From positions 1 to 23,125 of the forward strand of contig DFOK01000118.1 in the NCBI GenBank assembly GCA_002376715.1: 23,125 bases of DNA. Direction: 5' to 3'. The stretch comes from Bacteroidales bacterium UBA3543 (GTDB taxonomy: Bacteria > Bacteroidota > Bacteroidia > Bacteroidales > UBA932). A program made the position numbers and the translations under genes. A model generated the notes under the pieces. The model was not told the DNA's origin. It saw only the letters and a program-made list of their open reading frames with translations, and ran no database searches. Positions 7,661 to 17,000 of the stretch are shown here, in pieces (positions within the stretch are counted from its first letter, which is position 1; every line of letters starts with the position of its first letter).

Positions 7661-8347
7661 CTACTTCGCCGTTTCCTTGGCAAGTCCGTCCCAAACTACT
7701 GCCGAAAGTGCAGCACCTACAAAAGGACCTACAATGAAGATCCAAAGATCCTTAAGCGCCCGGCCGCCTTCGAATACTGCCGGAGCAATACTGCGGGCAG
7801 GGTTTACCGATGTGCCTGTAATTGGAATCAGAACGATGTGAATGAGCACAAGTGTCAGACCGATAGCGAGGCCTGCAAAAGCGGAATTGCCTTTCTTTGA
7901 GTCGGTAACACCGAGAACCACGAGCACGAAGATAAATGTGCCCACAATCTCGGCAATAAGAGCTGATCCCACCGAAGCCGCATTTGAAACGGCATTTGCC
8001 CCTGTTGTAGTGGCATACAATGCAGCATCCTTATCACCGGTCCGGACAAGTGCAAAAATGATAGCCGAACCTACAAATGCACCGATGACCTGGGCAAGCA
8101 TATATTTCAGGCCCTCTCCTGTCTTCATTCTACCTGTAAGCATGGCACCGAGAGTGATGGCGGGATTAATGTGGCATCCTGAAATGGAGCCGATGGCATA
8201 AGTCATTGCCACTACTGAAAGACCGAATGCGAAGGAAACGGTCAAAACCTGTGCAGTGGTACCTACGCCGCCATTGAAGACTGCGCTACCACAGCCGAAA
8301 AGAACCAGCACCATCGTGCCTATAGCTTCTGCAAAATACTTCTTCAT
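7661..8347 (-). CDS. Aquaporin Z-like water channel (MIP family)
   Basis: This 228-residue membrane protein has six hydrophobic helices and two half-helices. The two NPA motifs are at 61-63 (CHINPAIT) and 182-184 (SVNPARS). Residues matching the AqpZ selectivity filter are F41, H170, T179 and R185, the pattern of a water-selective aquaporin and not a glycerol facilitator. It lies 7 bp downstream of rnhA and is followed by a terminator-like hairpin, so it is the last gene of the pdxA-rnhA unit. No functional link to those two genes is evident. Confidence 0.92.
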   Translation of the reverse strand: MKKYFAEAIGTMVLVLFGCGSAVFNGGVGTTAQVLTVSFAFGLSVVAMTYAIGSISGCHINPAITLGAMLTGRMKTGEGLKYMLAQVIGAFVGSAIIFALVRTGDKDAALYATTTGANAVSNAASVGSALIAEIVGTFIFVLVVLGVTDSKKGNSAFAGLAIGLTLVLIHIVLIPITGTSVNPARSIAPAVFEGGRALKDLWIFIVGPFVGAALSAVVWDGLAKETAK

Positions 8348-8354
8348 AAAATAA

Positions 8355-8852
8355 TTATTTAGGATTGTTAAAGAGCTCGTTTTTCACATTCGATGCCTCA
8401 TAGACCTCGTCCACATAAAGGTCAGAGCCCATCGAAGCAGCAACGGCGAGAGTATCGCAACGCTCATTGTCAGGATACCCTGCATGGCCTTTGATCCATA
8501 CAAACCGAACTCTATGCTGCCTGTAAACTTTCAGAAAACGAATCCATAGGTCCGGGTTTGCCTTTTTTTGGAAACCTTTCTGTTCCCATTTGAATACCTG
8601 CCCATTCTCAACGGCGTTGACCACATACGAGGAATCACTCCACACCGTAACCACCGCATCCGACCACTTGATAGCCTCCAAGCCCACAATAACAGCCAAA
8701 AGTTCCATACGATTGTTGGTAGTGAGGCGATACCCCGCCGAAAATTCCTTCTCATAATTCCCGCAACGCATCACTACTCCATATCCTCCCGGTCCGGGAT
8801 TGCCTCTGCAGGCTCCGTCCGTGTATATTTGTATGGGTGGTCTTTCAGCCAT
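8355..8852 (-). CDS. rnhA: Ribonuclease HI
   Basis: This 165-residue RNase H type 1 degrades the RNA strand of RNA-DNA hybrids in R-loops and replication primers. The four metal-binding acidic residues are in order: D12 in IYTDGACRGNPGPGG, E50 in NNRMELLAV, D73 in VWSDSSYV and D133 in ERCDTLA. The flap histidine H123 is in IKGHAGYPDNE. The basic handle region (about 87-100, KWEQKGFQKKANP) resembles that of E. coli RNase HI. Length is normal, with a short C-terminal tail past the catalytic domain. It starts 3 bp after the pdxA stop, so the two are co-transcribed. Confidence 0.94.
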   Translation of the reverse strand: MAERPPIQIYTDGACRGNPGPGGYGVVMRCGNYEKEFSAGYRLTTNNRMELLAVIVGLEAIKWSDAVVTVWSDSSYVVNAVENGQVFKWEQKGFQKKANPDLWIRFLKVYRQHRVRFVWIKGHAGYPDNERCDTLAVAASMGSDLYVDEVYEASNVKNELFNNPK

Positions 8853-8855
8853 CGG

Positions 8856-9935
8856 TTATTCCGGCAATATCGTACGTTCGTGCTTAGGCCCCTCAAAGTG
8901 CTTTATTTCCAGAGGATTGGCACTCATCTCATCATAGTTGTCCCGATTGTTGCAAATATCGATGGCAGTATATATCGCCGAAATCATCGGTCCCGGATTT
9001 GCCATGGACTTGCCCGCAATTTCAAAGGCAGTACCGTGATCGGGGGATGTTCTGACAATCGGCAACCCCGCCGTAAAGTTGACGCCCTTGTCAAATGCAA
9101 GTGCCTTGAAAGGGATAAGTCCCTGGTCATGATACATGGCCAGTACAGCGTCAAATTTGTACTGAGTATTCGTTGCAAAAAAACCGTCCGGCGAATAGGG
9201 ACCGAAAGCGAGTATGTTCTCGGTATTTGCCTGCTTAATGGCAGGAATGATGGTATCAACCTCCTCGGTGCCGAGCGAGCCACCATCCCCTGCATGAGGA
9301 TTGAGTCCCAGCACAGCGATTTTCGGTCTTACGACACCAAAATCCCTTATAAGAGAGTGATTCATCAGACGGATCTTACTCATAAGTACCTCTATCGTGA
9401 TGGCAGCACTCACCTTTGATAGAGGAAGATGATTGGTCACAACTCCGACTCTGAGGTTATCGGCACAGAGAAACATCAAACCGTCTTTCGCTCCGAATTC
9501 GTTTATCAGGTATTCCGTATGGCCGGGAAACGCGAACTCTGTCTGCGCAATCGTGTGTTTGCTGAAAGGCGCAGTAACTATGGCATCAAGAAACTTCGCC
9601 TTAACATCAGCCACCGCAGCCTTCAAAGCTATAATTGCCGCTCTGGCACCATCAGCCGTAGGCTGACCTATATCCACAGGCAATGAATCGGGTACTGCAT
9701 TGACAATGTTGACATGTTTGTGACGAGCTTCCGAGGCACTATTGATAATATTTGTAGTAATCTGCTCGGTTTCAGGCACCAGTTTACGGTATATGCCGAA
9801 AGTGCGTGAACAACCGTAAACGACGGGAATGCACATATCCAACATTCTTGCATCCGAGAGGGCTTTGATGATCACTTCGTAACCGATGCCGTTGCTATCT
9901 CCTTGGGTAATACCCACTACTATTTTTCTACTCAT
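8856..9935 (-). CDS. pdxA: 4-hydroxythreonine-4-phosphate dehydrogenase
   Basis: PdxA oxidises 4-phosphohydroxy-L-threonine in the DXP-dependent route to pyridoxal phosphate. With the start at the ATG of MSRKIVVGITQGD the protein has 359 residues, slightly longer than the E. coli enzyme. The three metal-binding histidines are visible in FPGHTEYL, LNPHAGDGG and MYHDQGL, and the substrate motifs NFTAGLPIVRTSPDHG and AFEIAGK follow. A longer frame begins at 9986, but it adds 17 residues that do not look like the family and would run across the recG promoter region, so I chose 9935. It is the first gene of the pdxA-rnhA-aquaporin unit and divergent from recG. Confidence 0.93.
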   Translation of the reverse strand: MSRKIVVGITQGDSNGIGYEVIIKALSDARMLDMCIPVVYGCSRTFGIYRKLVPETEQITTNIINSASEARHKHVNIVNAVPDSLPVDIGQPTADGARAAIIALKAAVADVKAKFLDAIVTAPFSKHTIAQTEFAFPGHTEYLINEFGAKDGLMFLCADNLRVGVVTNHLPLSKVSAAITIEVLMSKIRLMNHSLIRDFGVVRPKIAVLGLNPHAGDGGSLGTEEVDTIIPAIKQANTENILAFGPYSPDGFFATNTQYKFDAVLAMYHDQGLIPFKALAFDKGVNFTAGLPIVRTSPDHGTAFEIAGKSMANPGPMISAIYTAIDICNNRDNYDEMSANPLEIKHFEGPKHERTILPE

Positions 9936-10007
9936 AGAACTCAAAAATTTTCGCAAGTTACTAAAAAGCACGGAAATTTGACGCATATTTAATGTATATT
10001 TGCGCTT
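9936..10007. promoter_or_regulatory. Divergent pdxA/recG promoter region
   Basis: This 72-bp spacer must hold both start regions. On the plus strand a perfect -7 element TATATTTG lies at 9995-10002, only 5 nt before the recG GTG. The nearest TTTG (9977-9980) leaves a 14-bp spacer instead of 19, so the -33 element is poor. With this geometry the recG transcript would begin at or next to its start codon. For pdxA only a 7-of-8 match (AATTTTTG, minus strand, 9942-9949) is seen, with no -33 partner. Confidence 0.4.
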
Positions 10008-12110
10008 GTGAACAAAATTCTGGAAAGCGACATAAAGTTCCTGCAGGGCGTCGGCCCCAAGAGGGCTGCACTGTTGGAAAAGGAGTTGGGTATTTCCACT
10101 TTCAGGGATATGCTCTATATATTTCCATTCAGATATATCGACCGCACCAGGTTTTATTCTATCAGGGAAATTGACAGCAGCAGTGCCTATATTCAGCTGC
10201 GGGGCAGCATCACGGATCTACGCATAGTCGGCGAGGGACGTGCCAAACGTCTGATCGCCCGCCTTTACGACGGTACCGGCACCATCGAACTGGTATTCTT
10301 CCAGGGGATAAAATGGATCTCAGGACGACTCAAAATCGGAACCGAATATATAGTATTCGGCAAACCCTCCATATTCAACCAGACATATAACATGGTCCAC
10401 CCCGAAATAGACCTGGCCACCGAGGATAAACTCGCGATGGTCGGAACCCTCATCGGGGTCTATTCCAGTACTGAAAGGCTGCGTAGTGCCGGTATAGGCA
10501 ACAAGGTCTTCGCCAAGCTCCAGTACAATCTCATCAATCAGGTGATTGAGAGCATAGAAGAGACTCTTCCGCGCACTCTGCTGCTGCGCAAACGTTTCAT
10601 ATCGCTGCGTCAGGCACTGGTCAACATACACTTTCCTACCGACCTTCAGATACTCGACAAAGCGAAGGACAGGCTCAAATTTGAAGAGCTCTTCTACCTG
10701 CAATTGTCGCTTCTAAAACAGAAAAATATCCGGATGCGCAGCTCCACCGGAATTCTTTTCAATACTATCGGAGAGGCCTTCAATACCACTTATGAACACC
10801 TCCCATTTTCCCTGACCGAAGCTCAAAAGAGGGTAATCAAAGAGATTCGCACTGATGTAATCTCCGGTTACCAGATGAATCGTTTATTGCAGGGAGACGT
10901 GGGCAGCGGAAAGACACTCGTGGCCCTGTTCAGTGCACTTATGGCGGTGGATAACGGATATCAGGCCTGTATAATGGCACCCACAGAAGTACTTGCTTCA
11001 CAGCACTACAATGGTACCCTGAAGTTCCTGGAACACAGCGGAGTCAAAACCGCGCTGCTAACAGGCTCTACAAAGACCAAAGAGCGCCGCGCTATCCACG
11101 CAGGACTTGAAGATGGTTCCATCCATATCATATTCGGCACCCACGCACTGATTGAGGAAAATGTGCAGTTTCTAAACCTGGGACTGGCTGTTATAGATGA
11201 GCAGCACAGATTTGGAGTGGAACAGAGATCCAGACTATGGACAAAATCGGCTATGCCGCCCCATATACTGGTAATGACCGCAACCCCGATCCCGAGAACC
11301 CTCGCGATGACTCTTTGGGGAGATCTCGACGTATCGGTGATAGATGAGCTGCCTCCCGGCAGAAAACCTATCCAAACCATCCACTGGGGTGAAAACTCCC
11401 GTCCCCGCCTGCATGAATTCATGAAGAGAGAGATCAAATCCGGACGTCAGGTCTTCGTGGTTTATCCTCTGATTAAGGAATCGGAAAAAATGGATTACAA
11501 AAACCTCGAAGAGGGCTATGAGGCCATAGTCAAAGCCTTTCCTCCCCCCGAATACCGTACTGCCGTGGTTCATGGTCAGCAGAAACCTGAAAATAAAGCC
11601 TTCGATATGGAGCTTTTCGTGAGTGGAAAAGCCCATATTCTGGTCTCCACTTCTGTCATTGAAGTAGGTGTAGATGTGCCCAATGCCTCAGTAATGGTAA
11701 TCGAAAGTGCCGAACGGTTTGGACTTTCCCAGCTCCACCAGCTCAGGGGCAGAGTCGGACGGGGTGCGGAGAAATCTTACTGCATACTGATGACCGGCTA
11801 TAAGCTCAGCAACGAATCTCGCCAGAGGATTGAGATGATGTGTCAGACAACAGACGGATTTGAACTTGCGGAAGCTGACCTGAGAATGAGAGGTCCGGGC
11901 GATTTTGAGGGTACAAGACAGAGCGGACTTGCCTTAAACCTCCACATAGCCAACCTGGGCAGGGACTCTGCCGTACTCGAAGATGCACGCAGGGAGGCCT
12001 CGCAGATTTTGGATAATGACCCTCTGCTGTCGAGTAGAGAGAATGCTCTCCTATCCAAAGTTCTCCAGGATTTAAAAATAGAAATAAAAGATTATTCCAA
12101 TATAAGTTGA
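10008..12110 (+). CDS. recG: ATP-dependent DNA helicase RecG
   Basis: RecG remodels stalled replication forks and Holliday junctions. This 700-residue protein has the expected length. The N-terminal wedge region contains DIKFLQGVGPKRA (9-21) and the fold FPFRYIDRTRFYS. Helicase motifs follow: Walker A GDVGSGKT at 296-303, motif II DEQH at 397-400, motif III TATPIPRTLA, and the C-terminal arginine-finger motif QLRGRVGRG. The start is GTG (10008-10010). An in-frame stop at 9990-9992 rules out upstream ATG codons, and family N-termini begin a few residues before DIKxL, which fits. There is no Shine-Dalgarno sequence. nfo follows after 11 bp. Confidence 0.96.
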   Translation: MNKILESDIKFLQGVGPKRAALLEKELGISTFRDMLYIFPFRYIDRTRFYSIREIDSSSAYIQLRGSITDLRIVGEGRAKRLIARLYDGTGTIELVFFQGIKWISGRLKIGTEYIVFGKPSIFNQTYNMVHPEIDLATEDKLAMVGTLIGVYSSTERLRSAGIGNKVFAKLQYNLINQVIESIEETLPRTLLLRKRFISLRQALVNIHFPTDLQILDKAKDRLKFEELFYLQLSLLKQKNIRMRSSTGILFNTIGEAFNTTYEHLPFSLTEAQKRVIKEIRTDVISGYQMNRLLQGDVGSGKTLVALFSALMAVDNGYQACIMAPTEVLASQHYNGTLKFLEHSGVKTALLTGSTKTKERRAIHAGLEDGSIHIIFGTHALIEENVQFLNLGLAVIDEQHRFGVEQRSRLWTKSAMPPHILVMTATPIPRTLAMTLWGDLDVSVIDELPPGRKPIQTIHWGENSRPRLHEFMKREIKSGRQVFVVYPLIKESEKMDYKNLEEGYEAIVKAFPPPEYRTAVVHGQQKPENKAFDMELFVSGKAHILVSTSVIEVGVDVPNASVMVIESAERFGLSQLHQLRGRVGRGAEKSYCILMTGYKLSNESRQRIEMMCQTTDGFELAEADLRMRGPGDFEGTRQSGLALNLHIANLGRDSAVLEDARREASQILDNDPLLSSRENALLSKVLQDLKIEIKDYSNIS

Positions 12111-12121
12111 AAAAAGTAACA

Positions 12122-12997
12122 ATGAAATTAATCGGTGCACATGTCAGCAGTAGCGGAGGAGTAGAAAATGCTCCTCTCAATGCAGCTGCAATAGGGGCAA
12201 ATGCTTTCGCCCTATTTACAAAAAATCAGCGTCAGTGGGTCAGCGCTCCGCTTTCAGAGCAGAGTATCCGACTATTCAAAGAAAACTGCATCCAACATGG
12301 ATTTATTCCGGACTCGATACTTCCCCACGACAGCTATCTCATCAATCTGGGACATCCGCAATCGGAAGGACTGGGCAAATCGAGGGCGGCATTTCTAGAC
12401 GAGATGCAGCGTTGCGAGCAACTGGGACTTAACCGTCTCAATTTCCATCCGGGAAGCCATCTCAATGAAATCTCACTCAGCGAGTGCCTGAGACGCGTTG
12501 CAGAATCCATAAACATGGCTCTGGATAAGACTTCGGGTGTCTGCGCGGTCATTGAAAATACCGCCGGACAAGGCTCGAACGTAGGTTTCCAATTTGAGCA
12601 TCTTGCCGAAATCATATCTCAGGTAGAAGATAAATCGAGAGTAGGGGTTTGCATCGATACCTGCCACTCTTTTGCAGCGGGCTATGATGTACGGAGCGGA
12701 GAGGACGAAAGTGACCTTTTTGCAGGGGGCGAGGATACTTTTGGCAAAGTAATAGAAGAGCTGGACAGGATTGTAGGTCTGCAATATCTCAAGGGAATGC
12801 ACCTCAACGATGCAAAAAAGCCGCTTGGTTCCAGGGTTGATCGCCATGAGACACTTGGCAACGGATTTATCGGCAAAGGCACCTTCATCAGAATAATGAG
12901 GGATGCCCGATTTAACGGCATCCCCCTGATTCTTGAGACTCCCGAGCCTGAAATCTGGGATCAAGAGATTGCCTGGCTGCGCAGTGTGTCAGTATAG
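12122..12997 (+). CDS. nfo: Endonuclease IV (AP endonuclease)
   Basis: This 291-residue TIM-barrel AP endonuclease cuts DNA 5' of abasic sites in base-excision repair. All nine metal ligands can be placed: H69, H109, E145, D179, H182, H227, D240, H242 and E272, in motifs such as NFHPGSH, CIDTCHSFAAGYD and RVDRHETLGNG. I chose the ATG at 12122 because family members begin MKxIGAHVS. An in-frame TTG at 12107 overlapping the recG stop would add five unrelated residues. It forms a repair operon with recG. Its 3' end overlaps the 3' end of mqnC on the other strand by 37 bp (12961-12997). Confidence 0.95.
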   Translation: MKLIGAHVSSSGGVENAPLNAAAIGANAFALFTKNQRQWVSAPLSEQSIRLFKENCIQHGFIPDSILPHDSYLINLGHPQSEGLGKSRAAFLDEMQRCEQLGLNRLNFHPGSHLNEISLSECLRRVAESINMALDKTSGVCAVIENTAGQGSNVGFQFEHLAEIISQVEDKSRVGVCIDTCHSFAAGYDVRSGEDESDLFAGGEDTFGKVIEELDRIVGLQYLKGMHLNDAKKPLGSRVDRHETLGNGFIGKGTFIRIMRDARFNGIPLILETPEPEIWDQEIAWLRSVSV

Positions 12998-14073
12998 ATA
13001 GGAGAATAATCCTGCCTGCGAAGCCAGGGCTCAAATCCCGCTTCGCAGATGGCCTTTTGCATCTCTTCGGCCGTCATGGTATTGGATGTGCCCACGGAAG
13101 AGACCACGTTTTCTTCAATCATTATCGAGCCCATATCGTCCGCTCCGTAATGGAGCGACTTTATGCCTGTTTCCATACCCACGGTGAGCCAGGAGGCCTG
13201 GATGTGAGTGATATTGTGAAGAACGATTCTGGAAATTGCTATCGTGCGTAAAAACTCCTCTTCCTCGCTCCAACCATACTCTGCTCGGGGCAGTTGTAAG
13301 CCTTTTTCCTCCATCATTACAGCTAAACGGGTCCCTTTCAGTTGCATAGGCCAGCCGATAAAAGCACGAAATCCGGGAACACCTTCGGGCTTGCGACCCT
13401 GTAAGTCGCGGATAGTGAAGAGATGGGCTATCCTCTCCTCCATTGTCTCAATATGGCCATAGACCATTGTGGCAGTTGTACCGATGCCCATTTTGTGAGC
13501 TATTTCCATCACACTGCACCACTCTTTTGCAGTTGGCTTGCCCGGAGAGATTATTCTGCGCACTCTTTCCGATAGTATTTCCGCTCCGGCTCCCGGAAGG
13601 GTGTCGAGTCCCGCCTCATGCAGACGACTGAGCGTCTCTTCGCAACTGATCCTGCTGATGCGGGAAATAAAGGCAATCTCGGGAGGCCCCAGAGCATTGA
13701 GTTTAAGCGAAGGCTCCATTTTCTTGAGTTCGCGAAATAAATTTTCGTAATAAACTACATCCAATTCGGGGTGCAGACCACCCTGAAGCAGAAGCTGGTC
13801 ACCTCCAAGGCGACGCATCTCAGCGATTTTGCTCTTATATTGCTCGAGGGTAGTGACAAATATTTTCTCTTTTTCAACAGGTTTGCAATGAAAATTGCAA
13901 AAACGGCAACCGCTGACACAAGCATTTGTGATATTGACATTGCGGTCAATTTGCCAGCTAACCCGTTTTTGCGGAATATGGCTGTACCTTGCGGTCTCAG
14001 CCATACTGCGCAACTCTTCCAACGGTGCATCCAAATAGAGCGACAGCGCTTCGGAAAAAGAGATTTTTTTCAT
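12961..14073 (-). CDS. mqnC: Radical SAM dehypoxanthine futalosine cyclase (futalosine pathway)
   Basis: MqnC cyclises dehypoxanthine futalosine to cyclic dehypoxanthine futalosine in menaquinone synthesis. The protein has 370 residues with the 4Fe-4S cysteines C52, C56 and C59 in ACVSGCRFCNF. Family motifs include LLLQGGLHPELD, LNALGPPEI, GLDTLPGAGAEIL followed by RRIISPGKP, and TTATMVYGH. The paralogue MqnE has the same fold, but the GLDxxPGxGAEILxxRVRxxISP stretch fits MqnC better. The gene follows the tricorn-like protease gene after 18 bp. Its last 37 bp are shared with nfo on the opposite strand, so the ends of both proteins constrain each other. mqnA lies about 8 kb away in another operon. 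Confidence 0.85.
   Translation of the reverse strand: MKKISFSEALSLYLDAPLEELRSMAETARYSHIPQKRVSWQIDRNVNITNACVSGCRFCNFHCKPVEKEKIFVTTLEQYKSKIAEMRRLGGDQLLLQGGLHPELDVVYYENLFRELKKMEPSLKLNALGPPEIAFISRISRISCEETLSRLHEAGLDTLPGAGAEILSERVRRIISPGKPTAKEWCSVMEIAHKMGIGTTATMVYGHIETMEERIAHLFTIRDLQGRKPEGVPGFRAFIGWPMQLKGTRLAVMMEEKGLQLPRAEYGWSEEEEFLRTIAISRIVLHNITHIQASWLTVGMETGIKSLHYGADDMGSIMIEENVVSSVGTSNTMTAEEMQKAICEAGFEPWLRRQDYSPIYTDTLRSQAIS
13016..13048. other. Strong hairpin 18 nt past the nfo stop, inside mqnC
   Basis: CTGCGAAGC (13016-13024) and GCTTCGCAG (13040-13048) form a perfect 9-bp stem. Inside it GGG (13027-13029) can pair with CCC (13037-13039), leaving a 7-nt loop. There is no T-run on either side, so it is not a classic intrinsic terminator, but it could define or protect the 3' end of the recG-nfo message. 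It also codes for part of the MqnC C-terminus. Confidence 0.5.
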
Positions 14074-14091
14074 TGCAAAGAAGCCGGAATG

Positions 14092-17000
14092 CTATCGTAT
14101 GGGATCGGCCGGAATACCCGGTAGCGGCTTGAAAGTCTTGATTTCCTCTTTGAGAACCTCAATTGCCTTATCAAGTTGAGCATCTTTGCCGAGATAATCC
14201 TCAAAAGGATTGATGTCCACAACTATATCGGGATCTACACCATATCCCTCGATAATCCACTCTCCCGTCTCCGATGAGTAGGAAGTGAAGAACGGTGTAC
14301 GCATATCCTGGCCATCTATAAAGGGCTTGGAGCCGGAAATGCCCACAATGCCTCCCCAAGAGCGCATACCTATAACCTTTCCAAGACCGAGAGTCTTAAA
14401 TCCGTAGGGGAAAAGGTCGCCGTCCGAAGAGGAATATTTGTCAATCAGACATACTTTTGGGCCATAATGTGCTTCATTGGGTATAGTATTGGGTTCTCCG
14501 CCATTGCGGGACATGCTCATCCTGTAAACCACCCTCTGAAGACGTTCCAGAATCATAGGAGAGACATTTCCGCCTCCATTCATACGGTCATCTATTATGA
14601 GCGCCTTCTTGTCAAGCTGGGTATAGAAGAGTTTGGTAAATAGATCCAGCCCTGCGGTACTCATATCGGGGATATGGATATAACCTATTTCTCCGTTGGA
14701 GGCCTTTTCTACTTTTTCAATGTTGGTCTGTACCCATTCGTAATAAGCCAACCTGCTTTCGTTGGAAACGGTCTTGACATAAATGGTGCGGGGTTTAGTC
14801 CCTTTGGCATCGGGAGAAACGACAAGCGCCACCACTTTATCTGCCTTGCCCACCAGTGCCTGATAGATATTATCCAACCCACTGCACGGGATGCCATTTA
14901 TAGCAAGTACATATTCACCCACTTTAGCATCGCTCTCAGCAAGAGGACTGCGCAGAGACTCGTCCCAGTTGGCACCTTTGAAAATCTTTGTAATCTTGAA
15001 TGAACCTGATTTGTCCTTAACGAACTCTGCTCCGAGAAGGCCCATCTTGATACGTGGCACTTCAGGCTCATCTCCGGAATTGATATAGGCGTGACCGACA
15101 TTGAGTTCTCCTATCATTTCGCCTATGATGTAGCTCAAATCATGACGGTGTTTTACATAAGGAAGCAGTTGAGCATACTTGCCGTGGATCTTCTGCCAGT
15201 CCACACCGTGCATATTCTCCACATAAAAGCCATCTCTCATAATACGCCAACTTTCGTCAAATATCTGTTTCCATTCTGTCCGGCGATCAATCATAATCTC
15301 CATATCGGAGGTAGGAACGGGATCACCGAGTTTGCCCGGACCGGTAGTATTGATGACATAGAGTTTGCCGGCATCCCTGACGAGAACTTTCTTCAGATCT
15401 GAAGTATAGCTGACAGGCATGCCCTGGAATGCGTCACTTGACTTCATGGTCTTGAGATCGAGACTCTTCACTCCGGACGAACCGCCTCTTGCCATGGAAC
15501 CTCCCATACCGCTGTAAGAAACATAATAAAGTTTTCCTCCGTCAGCAAAAAGAAGATTGTATCCGCCTGCGGAAAGCGGCAGTGCTGATATACGCTCATA
15601 GAGACCGTCGGTATCAATTTTCACTGCCGCAGGTGTCTTGCTCTCTTTTTTGTCGGAAGGCTTTTCAGCCGAAGCGGAAGCTCCGGCAGCGGTGTATTCG
15701 TCGGACTTTACCGCAGCAGGATTGGGAGTCTCCTTTGCAAGAGGGAGCACAAATACGTAATCATTGACAGAATAGGTGGCATTCCACTCCACACGTGAAT
15801 AAGTGGAACGAAAATTCCGAGAAGAGGTGAAGAAGAGATATTTACCATCCTTAGAGAATACGGGTGACGATGAATTATACCATCTGTCCGTCACCTGGAA
15901 TGATTTGCCGGTAGCAATCTCGTAGAGGAATACCGCGCTGACTTTGTTGGGAAGTGAAGTTACATAGGCCGCCCAGCTGCCGTCGTCAGTCAATGTAAAT
16001 GAGCGGATACCGCTATGGGTGCCGACAAGAATACGCTTGAGTGCACCCGTGGTCACATCCAACTCATATTTATCCATCTTATCCGAATTGAAGTAAAGTT
16101 TCTTGGAGTCGGGAGACCACTGAAGTCCGGTGAGATAACCGGATGGAAATGAGGTCATTTTCCTTGCAGCAGTCATATCCGAAGAGGGAGCCGTATATAC
16201 CTGATATTCGCCATCGGCGTCGGAGAGATATGCGATGGTGCTGCCGTCAGGCGACCATGACACATTGCGCTCGTGTGAACCGGGTGAGCGGGTGATATTG
16301 TAGGTAACTCCCTGCTTTGCGGGGAGTGAAAAGATGTCACCGCGTGCTGTAACAAGCACTCTTTCTCCGTCGGGAGAGAGATCATAGGAACTCATCCTTT
16401 TCGATGCATCTCCAAGTTCGGTACGACTCCAGATGTTATCACTGGCGAGGGTGATGTTCACTTTGGTATAGGTACGATCCTTTACGGAAAATTTGTAGAT
16501 GTATCCTCCATTTTCGAATACAATATAATCAGAGGAAGCCGAAGGAAATTTGATGTCATATTCGGTGAAATCGGTCACCTTTTCGGTCTTTTTTGTCTTG
16601 GTATTATAAACGAACATATTCATTGTCCTGTCCCGGTCGGAAAGATAGAATATTTCGTCACCGATCCACATGGGGAAGATGTCCTGATAGGGATTGTCCG
16701 TGATTTTTTCCAAGGAGGTAGTACCTACCTTGTGAATCCAGATATCATCCGCTTGACCGCCCTTATAGTATTTCCAGGTGCGGAATTCCCGGAACATCCT
16801 GTTCATCGCCAGATATTTGCCGTCAGGCGAATAAGAACAGAATCCACCCTCTGTAGAGGGTAACTGCACCGGCATTCCGCCATCTTTGGAAACCTTGTAG
16901 AGACGCCCTCTCAGGCCGGAGAAGGTGTACCATCTGGTGCGGAAAATAATCTGGCTGCCATCCGGCGTCCAGTTCATCACGATATTGTTAGGACCCATTC

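Noticed and set aside
8568..9419. A 283-codon plus-strand open frame across rnhA and pdxA
   Set aside because: It runs antisense through two conserved genes with intact active sites, and its translation resembles no protein family I know.
9942..9972. A pdxA promoter with AATTTTTG as the -7 element
   Set aside because: The element misses one consensus base, and the expected -33 position reads CGTG instead of TTTG.
9936..9986. A longer pdxA starting at 9986
   Set aside because: The 17 extra residues are unlike the family N-terminus and would extend into the recG promoter; the ATG at 9935 gives the expected start.
12107..12121. A TTG start for nfo overlapping the recG stop
   Set aside because: It adds only five lysine-rich residues, whereas the ATG at 12122 begins exactly where endonuclease IV proteins begin.
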